Positions 48,651 through 61,202 of a stretch of 64,000 nucleotides of DNA are shown piece after piece. The notes beneath the pieces were generated by a model that saw only the letters and a program-made list of their open reading frames with translations, searched no databases and was not told the DNA's origin. The stretch comes from Glossina fuscipes. Lineage: Eukaryota > Arthropoda > Insecta > Diptera > Glossinidae. The stretch covers positions 382,800 to 446,799 of the forward strand of contig NW_023998434.1 in assembly GCF_014805625.2 (NCBI RefSeq), in the 5' to 3' direction. The stretch's first letter is position 1. The number at the start of each line of letters is the position of its first letter. A program made the position numbers and the translations under genes.

Positions 48651-51600
48651 TCTTTTATAGAATTTTTAAATTGCATTCGTAGATATATTAAATTGAATTG
48701 TTTGGCCTAAAGCAAGGATTTCATTTTTTTTTTCTTCCTTTTTTACTCTCACTTTTCGATACATTTTACTTTACTTGCTCTTGCTTGCTTGCAGCTATCC
48801 ATCCGTTCGATTCTTTCGAAAGTATCTTAATGCATTTACTATCCTTTTGTAAAAACTATGGTATACATAATCTTTTCATTAGAATATTTGTTGTTGCTTT
48901 CTTCTCTGTCTGGTTTGTCGATGTTTTATACTTTGTTTGTTATTAAAACTTGGTTTTCTTTTATCTTTTTTTTTTGTTAAACACTAATCACGCAAAGCTT
49001 TTTTGATTTTTATTGTAGAAAATATTTAAAAAAAAAAAAAAGAAAAAAAGAAAAAAGGTATCTGTTGTAACGTAAGAGCTTTAGTTTGAAAATGCATTTA
49101 ACCACTTTTAAGCAATTCGTGGTTGACACGATTCGCAAGCTTTATGAAAAGCAAAGAAAAAAGATATTTTTTAACGATGAGCTTAAGTCAATCTTTACGG
49201 AGATGCATTGCACACTAAGTAAGAAAATTTTATTCATACTTTCAGACGGTCCTTGATTGCTTATCGCTAAACACCAAATTGATTGAAAAAGATCTTATAT
49301 GTACGATGAGTGTAGACGCCGTCAGTATTTGAAAGTCTTTGATTATCAGTTTAGCATTTTGACAGGTCCGTTCATGTTTAAGCTTAAGCCATAAGTCATA
49401 CTTATTAGAGATGATGTAGATGTCGCTCCAAGTACACAGCAGGATGAAATAAAATTTCAATTTCTCTCTATTTCATTATCACATATATGTATGTATATAT
49501 ATATTTATATACATATGAGAGAAGCTGGCAAAAATCTCTATTAAACTGTAGATTGCGAACGTACTTACAATTTAAAATAGGTTTCTAAATTCTTTATTGA
49601 ATGGAGACATTTTTCTTGCAGCTTATATTCAAAAACTTCTAAACTTGTCTTCGACATACCTCGCCTTTGTATGTAAGGAGAATATTTAAATAACTTTCTG
49701 CCCATCCCAAAGCTTGTAAGACTTGCCATAGTGCATAGAAAAACATGTCCTCTGTCTGTTTTATTTTTAGAATTCTCTACCCGTTGCTGGGGAAAACTGG
49801 AGTACGTTTTTGTTAATTTCAATATCTAAAACTCTCCCTGGCAAAGCAGGTTGATTGCCTGTACTAACTTTCCATTTCATTTTTTTCGGCATATAATAAC
49901 ATGTGAATGGATGGATGGCCGGACTTGCTTAAAACCGTAAAAAATATTAAACAAATCATCCTTACACCTATATTTTATGGATGTCAAAGTTAATGTTGGC
50001 GTATTACGATTCATTGTGGCCAGGGACAATATTCTCTTCTTCTATTCCAAAATGAAAAAAAAATAAAATCAAATATTAAACATTCGAATTATTTCAACGA
50101 AAATCAAGATTCCAAGCTGCTTGATTAGAAGAAATATTGTATCAAACATATGCGAATAGAAGTAAGGAAAAGAATGCAAAGGATTAGTAAAATTAGAATT
50201 CGAGAGAAAGAGCGAATAAGAAGAGAGAAGAAGAAGTCGGCCCATAAGCAGCTAGGTTTACAATCAATTGGAAACGTTAATGGTTTTTATAATGACAACA
50301 ACGAATAGTTTCGGCCTTGATAGAAGCAAACAAGGCGGCCAAGCAACTTAATTTTCGAGAATTGAACTCAAGCGGAGAAGCAAACATCTTAGGAAACAAC
50401 GCAAGCGATAAATTTGTGTCCGAAAGGCAAGACTATGATCAATTGTAATGTAAAAATTATGCAAAATAAGCCAAAGCAAAATGCATAAAATTAACCAAAC
50501 AAAAAAAAAAAAAAAAGAAAAAAGGTAAACTAAAAATAGAAATGCAAAAAAAAAAAGAAAAATTGTTGTATTTTTGTACAAATAATTATGAATATTAAGA
50601 GATAGGAAGAGATAGGCACTTCAAATAGCCGCTTGAGAGAGAGAGAGAGAGAGAGAGACAAGACAAGATTGACTGGAATTTAAACTACAAACTGCATCGT
50701 AATTTATTGAGTGAGACAATCTTTCTTATTCGGTATCATAGCGGAATAGTGTCGCATTTACTTTAATAAATTTAAACTACTTGCCAGCATTGTATGCTGG
50801 CTTCATGTAAAAATGAATGCTAATGAATTCTATTTAGTATACAATTAACCTCGAAAAATATTGTATGTAACTCCATCTTGTTAATACAAATAAATGCGCA
50901 TAAAGTACAACAACACATATGCATAATTGTCGTCGCCGGCATATGTGAAAAATACAGTAAAATGAATTGTAAGAAGGCAAAAAAAAAAAAACGAAAAAAA
51001 CTAAAAAAAAAAAAAAAAAAAACGAGAAATAAGAAAAGAAAAAACAGCCAAGACGTGCATCTCATTATCACTGAAACGTGAATATACGTTTATTATAGCA
51101 TCTTAGCAACATTTTCATGACATTGTGTGATTGTTATTCTCTGTTGTTGTTGTTTTTGTTATTATTATTATTATTGTTGTTGTTAATTTAAAGTAAATTC
51201 ATTTCGTTTTCTCCTGTTACGCTTACACTTCGTTAAAATATCTGTCAAAAAGTTATGTAAACAGACGAATACGTGAATTTTTTTAATTAAAAAAAAAAAG
51301 TAAAAATATAAAAAATAAGAAAAATAATAATAATAACATTAATAATAATAATGAAATAAGAACAAAAGACATTTATCGATCGCATGTTTATGTTAATCCA
51401 GATCTTAATATTTTTTTCATTTTCGCTTTTTTCCAATTGAGCGAAACTATTGCCCTCAGTTGATTAAAGTCACCTATGCTACCTATGAAGCAAACGACTT
51501 CCTCTATGCTAGTGTTAAAGAGTTTCTATTGTGCATTGTATCTGAAATTAATTATTATTTATTAAGTTAAGTTCGAAAAATTCTTCTTCTTTCCAAGCTA

Positions 51601-52029
51601 ATTATTCCAAGATGATATCATTTATGATAATTTCAGTTGATTGTGGCGTAAATTATGGGCATTTAGATGTTTTTTTTCTTTTTTGCTTTTTTAGTCTATA
51701 TAAACTATACGCTAAAAAGTTAACATAATAGGGACGGACAACAACGAATGAATTCAACACATTCCATAGTTGCATTGCAGCATTTCGCAAAAAAAAAAAA
51801 AAAAAAGAAAAAGAAGAAAAACGCTTTCAACAGATATTTCGCAATCATACGCTTGTTTGTTTACATATGTTTGTACAAAATGTTATATATGCATGTGTCA
51901 ATTCAACGACGACATTTGTCCACTACAAGTTAGTATGTTCGTATGTATGCATATTGTGTATGCATGGATTTTTAACTCGTTGTCACTTGATAGCTAATGA
52001 CAGTGGTGACGATGAAGATACGAGCTGAC

Positions 52030-52063
<34 letters not shown>

Positions 52064-53030
52064 GCATAAATGATATGAAATTTGAGTTTGCCAGTCGATG
52101 TTGTTTGCGAGTTTAGTGGCAGTAGAGGTCAAGTGTTTAGTTATTGTACCCATAAAACTTGTGCTTAAAATTTTCCCCTTTGCATGCATTAACGTTTGTA
52201 GTTTGTAATTGTAATGTTGGAGTATAGGAGTGGCATCCAAGTTGTTTATCTATGGAAGGGCAAGTAGAAAAACTTTAATTTACATGCATACGTACATACT
52301 TATTTAGACGGGAACGCATATTCATACACACCCTCATATTGCGTATGTACTTCTATATATATATACATATATATGTGTATGTACAAATATGCATACATAT
52401 GTATAAACATATTGCGCATCTTCAAATATTAAAATAAGTTTTAATCAATTTTTTTTTTGCATTGATTAAAATTTGCCTTCGAGAAGTTTATACAAAAGCG
52501 TTTTTAAAAAGCAATTTATTGGTTGAGAGACAGTTGTTGGAGTGTTTTGTACGCGAATATATCAAATAAAATAAATAAAAAACTATAAAATGATGAATGA
52601 ATTGCAAGTGACTTTGTTTTCAATCTTTCAAAATCCGGCAATGGCAAAAATTAAGAAAAAATGACACTGTTCATGTTGCTTGATGTTGGGGACTCGATCA
52701 GCTTTGCCTTGCTATCAACACATTTGTCTTCTGCTACTAATTGATTAGCACGTTTATTTTACTGCATTAGCGAGGCAATCACTTGTTACGTGACCGTAAG
52801 TAAGACGAATTCAAGTCAATTTCAATCTAATCCTTCTGCTATCTTATGTCAAAGCACACTCTAACCGTGTGATTAGTATTATAAATAAATATGAGTATTA
52901 GTTAGTATGCTATATATCCAGCATATATCCAATGGGGAAGAGCGATTCACATTCGAATTCTGGTTTTTCTTCTTCTTATGATTATTTTGAGTAGCAATAG
53001 CGGTAGACGCAGCCACAGGTACAGGTGGAA
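48651..53030. other. AT-rich non-coding stretch
   Basis: A-runs lie near 49028, 50510, 50980-51022 and 51790; (GA)n at 50635-50658; ATT units near 51160-51180; (GAT)n at 52030-52063; TA runs near 52350-52375. Frames of up to 85 codons lack any recognised similarity. Confidence 0.5.
52030..52063. repeat. (GAT)n microsatellite
   Basis: About eleven uninterrupted ATG/GAT units. Confidence 0.95.
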
Positions 53031-53675
53031 ATGCGACTAGCGGTAGAAGCAAGGTTTGAGGTGTAGAAGTGTAGGTAGAGGTAAAGGTAGTTGTGATGGT
53101 ATAAAAAAACTACGTAGCGGTAAAGGTAGAGATTGTGGTAGAGATAGAGGTGTAGGTATAAGCATAGGTACAGGTAGAAATACGGTTTGGGATAGAAGCA
53201 GGGCGTAAGGTATAGAAGTATAGGTAGAGATAAAGGTAGAAGTGTTGGTATTAAAAAAAGGCGTAGTCATAAGGGTAGTATTATAGATGGCGGTCGAGGG
53301 AGAGATATAGGTACAGGTATAAATGCGGATAGGGGTAGAAGTAGAACTTGAAGTATAGGAGTATACGTAGAGATAAAGGTAGATGTGGTGGTATAAAAAA
53401 AAAGACGTAACAGTAGAGATTGTGGCGGATATAGTGTTAGAGGTAGAGATCGTGGCAGAGGATGTGGTAGAGGTATAAGCCTAGGTACGTATAGAACTGC
53501 GGGTGGGTTAGAAGGGCTTAAGGTTTGGAGGCATAAATGGAGAGAAGAGTAGCAATGCAGGCATTAAAACAAAGACGTAGTAGTAGAGTTAAAGATAGTG
53601 ATCGTGGTAGAGTCAGAGATTGTACTGCCGTTCGGGGCGGAGATAGAGACATAGATATAAGTAAATGCTCGAAAC
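53031..53675. repeat. Higher-order tandem repeat of GGTAGA-like hexamers
   Basis: The short unit is a degenerate hexamer (GGTAGA, GGTACA, GGTATA, AGTAGA and similar). Above it is a longer unit, marked by a TATAAAAAAA-type run followed by (G/C)TACGTA or GACGTA. These marks lie at about 53100, 53249, 53392 and 53562, spacings of roughly 149, 143 and 170 bp. Between marks the order repeats: an AAGGTATAGAAGTATAGG segment, AGAGATAAAGGTAG, the A-run, GTAGAGATTGTGG, GGTACAGGTAG, and an AATGCGG-type end. There are about four units with 15-30% visible divergence. Frames on both strands are Ser/Thr/Pro/Leu or Arg/Gly repeats, broken and not conserved between units, so it reads as non-coding. Confidence 0.88.
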
Positions 53676-55809
53676 TTCTCGTCCTTTTAGAACTAAAATT
53701 CAAAAATTTTAGTTACAGTCATTAAAGGAAGTTAAGTAAAAAATATAAACGTGAATGTAAAGGGCTTTTTAATATATAATACTAAATATATTGAGAGGCA
53801 CAAAAAAAACTCTGTTCGGCAAATCGAAAATATTGAAAAAATCTTTTGATAAATTCTTTCATTGACAACAATAAGGAAATGTTTTTTTTATGAAAAGGAC
53901 TTAAATTTATTAGATATTGATACTGAAATATTATATCTAGATTGCTTATGAGCGTCCACACATATACATACAAACACAAGCCAATATTGTTTAAAATCAT
54001 TGTAATCATAACTGTAACTACTGTTATTCCTGCGGCCGTTGCCTGCGCTACAATAAAAAATGGTCAATGAGTGGATATTATAAAGGATTTGTGCAACTTG
54101 TTTACTTACACAAGAAGTACGATAAAAACTGACGCATGCATAGTTTATGTACGAGTATGAAAAGTAAAAAAAAAAGAAGAAGAACTTTTATGCCCATAAT
54201 GAAATTTAATATTTTCAAAACGTAAGCTGAAGCAGAAAAGAAAACACGATTCGTCTTAGGGAGTATCTTGGGATCCTAGCGAATGAATTTTTAAACCAAA
54301 TGTTTTTGCTATAATTTTTAATAAATTTTCGAACGAAACAATATTTACAAAATTTTTTTCCTACTTTTTTGGCTTTTTTTTTCTCCTTCAAAACTTAAGC
54401 ACAACATTTACTTTGAAGTTTGGGTTTTTGGATTAATTTTTACGCCTTTAAAATTGAATTATAATCATAGAGACTGTGTGACACGACTAAAATGCCGAAG
54501 AGTCATATTTCTGGCTTGGTGACCCGCCGTTAGTCATAAGGAAACATAGGGTGTTTTCTTGTCGTAGTCTTTTGTGGTTTTGTAACAAATTTGATATTTC
54601 GAAACAATGATCAGATATAATACTTTCCAGGATCAGTTTCGTTATACAACAAATTTGTTCAGTCACAATGGAAGGTCTCCTCTTCAGGCAGAGAGATGGA
54701 CAGTCAATAAGCTTTCATTATGAAACATATGCTAATTAGAAGAAATAATGACCCAATGCGATGGAGAACACAATTTTAGTGATTGAAAATCTTTTAAGGC
54801 AAACTTGGCAGTAAGAAGCTGAACTGAAGTTATTCTACCAATTGTTTTGCTCTATCACGAGTTTCTCCCTTTCAATGATCGTTGTTAGGCACCATTGCTC
54901 AGTGACGATTTGATCTTAATGAATTTATAGTTTATTAAGTGCAGCTGATTCCTTATACATGCGGACTCCATGTGGTTACTTCTTTTTGGTTGTCATTGTT
55001 ATCGATTGGCTTGGTTTGCATTATGAATTTTGAAGCTTCCTATGCCCTGTAACTTGTGATATTGTTCAGCCTACAGCTTATGCTAATCTAAACAGTTTTG
55101 CTTATTGTCTAAAGTCTACCTAAATTTTTACGAGTACAGAATAAGTAAATCAATCTACCCGCGTTACATAAGAGCGTAAACAGAGCTAAAAATCCTCAAA
55201 AGGGATTACATTTTTTTTAAATACCTTGAGACTTAATTTAAAAAGAGAGAGAGAAAAAAAAAAAAGAAAAACGTTTTCAGACCAATTATCTAAAAAGCTT
55301 TAATATTTAATAAATAATAGAAAATATTAAATGTAACCATCAGGCATAACAAGCCGCAATATTACCTAAACGTTTAGTTTTTCGCCAAAGGTAATTTTTT
55401 TTTTCTTTTTTTGTTAGCAACTCTTACATGTATTTTAGTCATACTATATATATATATATATATATATCTATCGACATATCCATGTATATCTGCTTTATAT
55501 GGTCAATATTTATAAAGGATTTTGTTTGTTTATTGTTTATACATCTACACCTAGTTTCGCATACACATATGTACACGAAGATACATATGCATATGTACGA
55601 TTGGTGTTAGCTTTTTAATTATAAAATATTAAACTATAAACTCACACTTGAATAAGCTAACATACCACCATCTGCGTGGCTATATATGTATATATGTGTG
55701 TTTGTAAGTTTTTATATCCACACATCACATAAAACGGGCTTTACTCTCCACTGATTAACCGTCAGCAATATATCGCAGAATATAAAAAAAAAAATAAAAA
55801 AATAAAAAA

Positions 55810-55840
<31 letters not shown>

Positions 55841-58290
55841 AACACACGTACACACACATAAAACTATTCCAACCAAAAACACCGACAACAACAACAATAA
55901 TAATAATAATAAGAACAATGCCAAAAAAGCAACACAATAACAGCTGTTTTATAGGGTGACAAATTAGCTTTTGAAATATTCAAACAAATTGCAGACCATA
56001 AAATTTTCATAAGGTTTACATTGCGATGATGTAGATGCGATGATGATGATGATTTTTTACTATTTATACTTGAATACCGTATGCGTTTTCATTGCATTGA
56101 TGTTCGACGAACGCGCAGTTCAGTTTATATAAAATACATATATATAAAAATCTATAAAGTAAATAAAGTTAAATTTTGTCAAATTATTCATTAAAGAAAA
56201 AAAAAAAGAAATAAATTATGTGAACTAATCGAAGGGCAAACGATGCAAATATTAGTTTTATAATAATTAACGCATTACAATTTTTAAAAAGTGAACGATC
56301 CAAAGTTTAGAAAACTTAATTTACCGCGAAATCTATGCTAAGGAGAAGGAAAAATTTAATAAAAAAAAAAGTCCCCTAGATATTTTTTTTATCAAAGTGA
56401 ATCGTAGCCATGGCGAACGAAAGAATTAATTTGTGAACGATACGCGTTCCGATTATTGGTAATTGAAGTTTTATTGAGAACAAATCTTAAGTGTTTTCTC
56501 ATGCATAACATCAACTATTATTTTTTCTATATGTAATAATTGAATAGAAGACTAGTAGAGTACCTGCACACATATGCATGTATTGACAATGCATTTTAAT
56601 TCGGTCCGTTATTTAAGAAAGAGTGTAGTGATAGTACTGTGTGGTGCAGAAACAGCTTACCATTACTCAATTTGAAAGCACTGCCTCTAAGCTATATGTG
56701 ATTGTATGAATGATCATATTAAAGCAAAGTGTGGCAGCCTATGAGACGACCACTCATTTGCCACCTTTGGTCCGAAAATAAAGTATTTTATATCAAAGTA
56801 TAAAAAAAAATAATTGAAAATCCCTACTAAAAGAAGAGCATAATAGTTCGGCTCATATGCACGTAAGGGGTAGCCTCAAAGAACAAGACATTCTTTCGGG
56901 ATGAGAATCGAAAATTGCCTCAGGAGTGAGAGAAAGTAGTACACAATACATAGATTAGCATCTTTGACAATAAAAAAATGGACCGAACTAATTTATACTC
57001 ACTCCCAACATATATTCTTAGAGTCGAAAATGTTCGATATATTAAGAGCTTCATTATAAGATTCTTTTGTATAGACCGCCAAGCACATTTGGCGATACTG
57101 TAAAAGCAAATGTTTGATTAAAGGGATGCTTTGCATCCCCTGCATGAGAATTTCACATTTTTTGCAATTTTATACCAAAGATATTTTTAATTATTGCAGA
57201 AAGTCTAGGATTTTGGTTAATTGCTCCGCTTTTCACTTCAGTTATTCATAATGCCGGTGCATTATATTGAACTTAGAATTTTAAAGACAGTTTTTGTCCC
57301 TATTAAGAACGAATTCATATGGAGTACGAAATTTTGAAATCTTTTTAAGTAATTGTAAGCTTGATGGATTGCAGCAGCGTATAGTTGAAGCAATTCTTGC
57401 GAAAAACTAAACTAAACCATTTAGACTGAAAAAGAAAATATTTACTAATGTTTCCCTTTTTTCTGACGAATTGTTTAAAAATTTTTGTTGATAGAGGACA
57501 GAGCACAAACAAATGTATACACACACACAAAATTTCACATATATATAACAAAATCTATTGGTTGCGTATATGATGCATTGTTTGCGTATTTGTATTAGTT
57601 AAGATGCTTTCAATAGCGCAATATCTGTATCTTTGGATACACGTACGTATGTCACCGTTGGATTTTCCATTTTTTTTTTTTTTTTTTTTTTCGATATTGC
57701 AGAAGCGAAATGTTCTAGTTATGCGACTCGTGTTTGAATTACTTACGAATACGAGAAAAAGATATAAACACGCAGGCAATTTTTCAATTAATTTACAAAC
57801 CTATTTGTACATTTTTTAAAACGTTCAGATCGAAAATATATATTATTACAAAACTGCAATGCATTTAGGTTGGGTTAAGTTCCTGCAATCCCGTTTAGGA
57901 AAAAGACGAAATAAACTGAATATATGTATGTAGAGTACACATACTGGGAAAGAATTTCTCAAAGAACTCACTGTCAAGTTCAGAGTTAAGACAAAAGCTA
58001 TACCCGCTTTGACGTTCAAAATGGACAAGAGAAGTAAGTCCTTATGCCGAACATGCACACTAAGCTATGTAAAGTAATTTTAGTAAAATCATGCATTAAA
58101 TTGACTAATGGAAAGTATTAGTTGTGATAGATAAAAGTTTGAGTATATAACGGGAATTTACAACGATGATTGGCGAAGCTTAAAGATGTGGTTAAAAAAC
58201 TTTAATTCTCTCTTAATTAATAGTGAGAACAACACAAAATTAAGAACAATTGTTTTAGTGACATGTAATGAGCAGTGTACCGATGAAGTA
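53676..58290. other. AT-rich non-coding stretch
   Basis: (TA)n lies at 55444-55467, (AAT)n at about 55808-55842, AAC/AAT units at about 55885-55912, and T-runs near 57670-57690. No gene recognised. Confidence 0.5.
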
Positions 58291-59238
58291 TACAACTAGG
58301 AAAAAAAAGAAATATGTCACTAGCAAAAGAGATAAAGGCAGATCAGAATACAATGAACTAACGACGGATCGGAACCTATTCCTTGCATAGCTGAACTAAA
58401 GTTCAAAGAATTCCTTTTAGCAAGCCTTAGAAACAACATATATTTTATTCAAAAAAAAAACCGGACTCTTTATGGATAGAGATTGAGATTAGAGAACAAA
58501 AGGATTGAAGCGAAGGAACAGCGGAGCAGGAGAATTTTGAATTTAGCAGCAACAGTATGGACAATATACATTTAATTTAAAAAAAAATCGCCGTCCAATA
58601 AAGAAAATTTCCAAAACTTGATAAGAACTGATAGCAGAATAGAACAAATCAAAGTTGAACTGAAGGAGATCCACTGGAAAAAGATTAGCATCCCTAAGTT
58701 CTAATACAAGTCGCTGGATAGATGAACGACGAATTTAGGTAAACGGAATCGCACTGAGCGAAGACTAGTTCATGAAAGTGATGAAAAGATGGAATCATAT
58801 TGAAAAGTCAATGAAATTGATTTCGAGCAGAGTCGTTAAAAGGACGGATGAAATAAATTCTGAAAACTGATTTATTTCACGAGAGAATCAAAATACATGA
58901 CTTAAGGCAGAAAATTTTAAAAGAACTAAGGAAAGCAGCAGATCAAGAAATGGCAAAGTCGAAGCGGAATAAAGTTATTACACGGCAGAACCACAGGGAA
59001 TTAAATTCGAAGTAGTAGCAGTTTCCTATTGGCCTTCTTAAGGTAGTTCTCTACTCAGTAGCAAGCCTACGAAATTTAGATAAAAATATTACAGCAGGCG
59101 CTCACGCTGGCTACTTTTACCAAAAACCGTTTTCATCAGCAGCTGAACTTGTCTTAGTAGTAGTTCGTCCCGTTAATAACAGTCGAAATAATGATAATGT
59201 GTACATATATACATTCCAGTGCAGGCAGTAGAACGAGT
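58291..59238. other. Purine-biased non-coding stretch
   Basis: From about 58300 to 59010 the plus strand is visibly rich in A and G, unlike the flanks, and is free of microsatellites. All forward frames contain frequent stops. It then passes into AGTAG/CAGTAG-type units near 59215. Its origin is unknown; a decayed transposon is one possibility. Confidence 0.4.
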
Positions 59239-59282
59239 AAAAATGCTATTAGTAACAGCAGTAGAAAGAGTAACATGTAAGA
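59239..59282 (+). repeat. Tail-like segment upstream of the INE-like pair
   Basis: AAAAATGCTATTAGTAACAG and the bases after it match those that follow the 3' end of the copy at 59810-60175. It may be the last tail of a further, otherwise lost, copy in the same tandem row. Confidence 0.6.
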
Positions 59283-59690
59283 AAATTAAAATCGGTCGGG
59301 ACCGAATCTATTATACCCATCACCGTTTACCTCAAAAAAAAGATAAAAGAAGTAAAACAACAAAAATTTCATGTTCGATATGGAGCGCAGCTGATTTTTT
59401 CTATTTTCGAAATAAAAGTTTTTTCCGTTAAAGAATATGGTCGCTGTGGACGTGCCCTTTGAAGAGCTTAGGTCAATTTCAAATTCTTTTGCAATTTTAT
59501 AGGCGATTACTTCACTTCCGCCAAAGGAAGAATGTTTGCCACATATACTATAAAGTTGCACCAACGGATAAATGGACAGGCGAATGAGCGGACATGTTTA
59601 AGTGCAGTTCAAATTTGAAATTGGCCAAGAATTTATATACCTTATGAGGTTTTTGAAGATTATTTCTGCGGTGTAGTTAAGGTATTGCAA
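59283..59690 (+). mobile_element. INE-1/DINE-1-like element, copy 1 of a tandem pair
   Basis: The 5' end has a short hairpin-forming motif, TCGGTCGGGACCGA at 59292-59305, followed by ATCTATTATACCCATCACCG. Inside are GCTGTGGACGTG, a GGACAGGCGAATGAGCGGAC run near 59575, and CAAATTTGAAATTGGCCAAG followed by an AATTTATATACCTTATGAGG-type stretch. The last parts match the copy at 20.4 kb closely. The element is about 400 bp and non-coding; the frame of 92 codons on the minus strand is incidental. Confidence 0.78.
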
Positions 59691-59809
59691 AAAAAAAATT
59701 AAATTTTTATCATCAAAATACTGGATAGATGCGATCAATTTTATCCATTTTCGTGCGCAAATGCTACAGCATTACCCATAGAATATGTGTTCAAATTTTT
59801 GCACATTTA

Positions 59810-60175
59810 TTTGCTATAGTTTATGCGCAATGAGCGAAAAATCAATTTTTCATTCTCTTTGAAAAACAGAGGCGTTCTCGTTTTACATGTTGCTGTGGGC
59901 GTGTCGCATTTTCAATATCTGCACGCAAGAGCTTTCCATGTTTCTGCCAAACTTGAAGTCGATAGCTCCATTTTTACGGCCAGGAGAAGCTTTACAATAG
60001 ACTTTACACAGACGGACAGACGGACAGACGGACATGCTCAAATCGATTTAGAATTTAATGCTGATCAAGAATGCATATACTTTGTGGGGTCTGTGATGCT
60101 TTCTTCTGGGCGCTGCAAACGTTTTGACAAAACGAATATAGCCCTCAGCTCCATCGGTGATGGATATAAAAACGC
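59810..60175 (+). mobile_element. INE-1/DINE-1-like element, copy 2 of a tandem pair
   Basis: A GTTGCTGTGGGCGTGTCGCA segment is followed by TTTTCAATATCTGCACGCAA, then GAGCTTTCCATGTTTCTGCC, then AGTCGATAGCTCC. A (GGACAGAC)n run at about 60013-60035 follows, then ATGCTCAAATCGATTTAGAA, GCTGATCAAGAATGCATATA and CTTTGTGGGGTC, and a GGTGATGGATATAAAAA end at about 60156-60172. This is the standard order of the Drosophila INE-1 3' half. The 5' hairpin seen in copy 1 is not found here. The plus-strand frame of 130 codons (59823-60215) runs across it but has no family features. Confidence 0.8.
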
Positions 60176-60400
60176 TATTAGTAATAGCAATAGTACAAGT
60201 AATGCAACAAAGTAAGAGAGTAAAATTAGTAGTAAAAGTTAAAGTAGTAGTAGTCACATCCATAGTTGTAGCAATAGCAATAAAAGTAGTAATAATATCA
60301 CTTATACGGCATAGAAATAGTAATTAAGCTAATAGCATTAAAAACAGTAGTAATACCAATGGCAAGAGAAATTAACACAATTTGCGGTAATAGATAGCTT
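60176..60400 (+). repeat. Degenerate AGTAAT/AGCAGT tail repeat
   Basis: After the element end comes a run of AGTAATAGCAATAGTACA, AGTAGTAAAAGT and similar units to about 60350. The first 45 bp match the segment at 59239-59282. Confidence 0.7.
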
Positions 60401-60656
60401 CAAGAATACTTTACATTGAGACCAGAAAAATTCACACTCAAAAAGTTAAGCAGTCCGTAGAAAAAGTGAAGAAAATATCAGATTAAATGGAATTATAAGG
60501 CAGTACTAGAAAAACTGAATAAATTGGAAGATGAAGAAAATGTACAAGAGATTTAAAGAAAAAAGTTCTTGCTTCCAAATGATTGCGTAAATTAGAGGCG
60601 TGTAAAAACTTGCACACAATTTCCTTATACGAAATTGAACATGGAAGCGCATGTAT

Positions 60657-60698
<42 letters not shown>

Positions 60699-61202
60699 GC
60701 GATAAATTTGCTCCAAAAAGGAAAAGAGCAACAATAATAACGGAAATCAAATAGAAAAACTTAAAAATCAACATAACATACAAAGTGAAATGATTTTAAT
60801 ACAAGTTTACAATGCGGGATAACTATAAGAGTGAGACAGCAGCAGGGTTATGAATATCGCTGTGGCGGAAAAACAAATATAATTGTTAGCCAGGTATAGT
60901 ATATAACATGGTACTGTATTTATATAGTAAGGCAGATGAGTGTCTTTTTTGCTCGCTGGCAACACTTACTGGAAAAAAAGCAAAAACCTGCCACGAGTGA
61001 CTAATAAAGAAATAAAAAAAAAAACAAAAAAAAAATTCAATTTCGAGAAGAAAAAAAATGAAAACCAACACTCAGCCGCCATTTTTTAATGGAATTTTTC
61101 ATAAGATTGCATAGAAACAAAGCAAAGCTTGAAAATTAAAGAAAATGAATGTTAGTTGAGAACGCCATCAGCATTGGATTTTGCTTCTCAGCCTAAAAAG
61201 AA
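60401..61202. other. AT-rich non-coding stretch with a CAT repeat
   Basis: (CAT)n lies at 60658-60698 (about 14 units) and A-runs at about 61015-61035. No gene recognised. Confidence 0.5.
60658..60698. repeat. (CAT)n microsatellite
   Basis: About fourteen uninterrupted ATC units. It gives runs of Asp or Met in reverse frames that are not genes. Confidence 0.95.

Noticed and set aside
49540..49950. Possible INE-like copy and an 85-codon minus-strand frame
   Set aside because: A GGATGGATGGCCGGACTTGC word is suggestive, but the surrounding order does not match, and the frame has no recognised relative.
59823..60215. 130-codon plus-strand open frame
   Set aside because: Lies within an INE-like non-autonomous element and its tail; this family copy codes for nothing.
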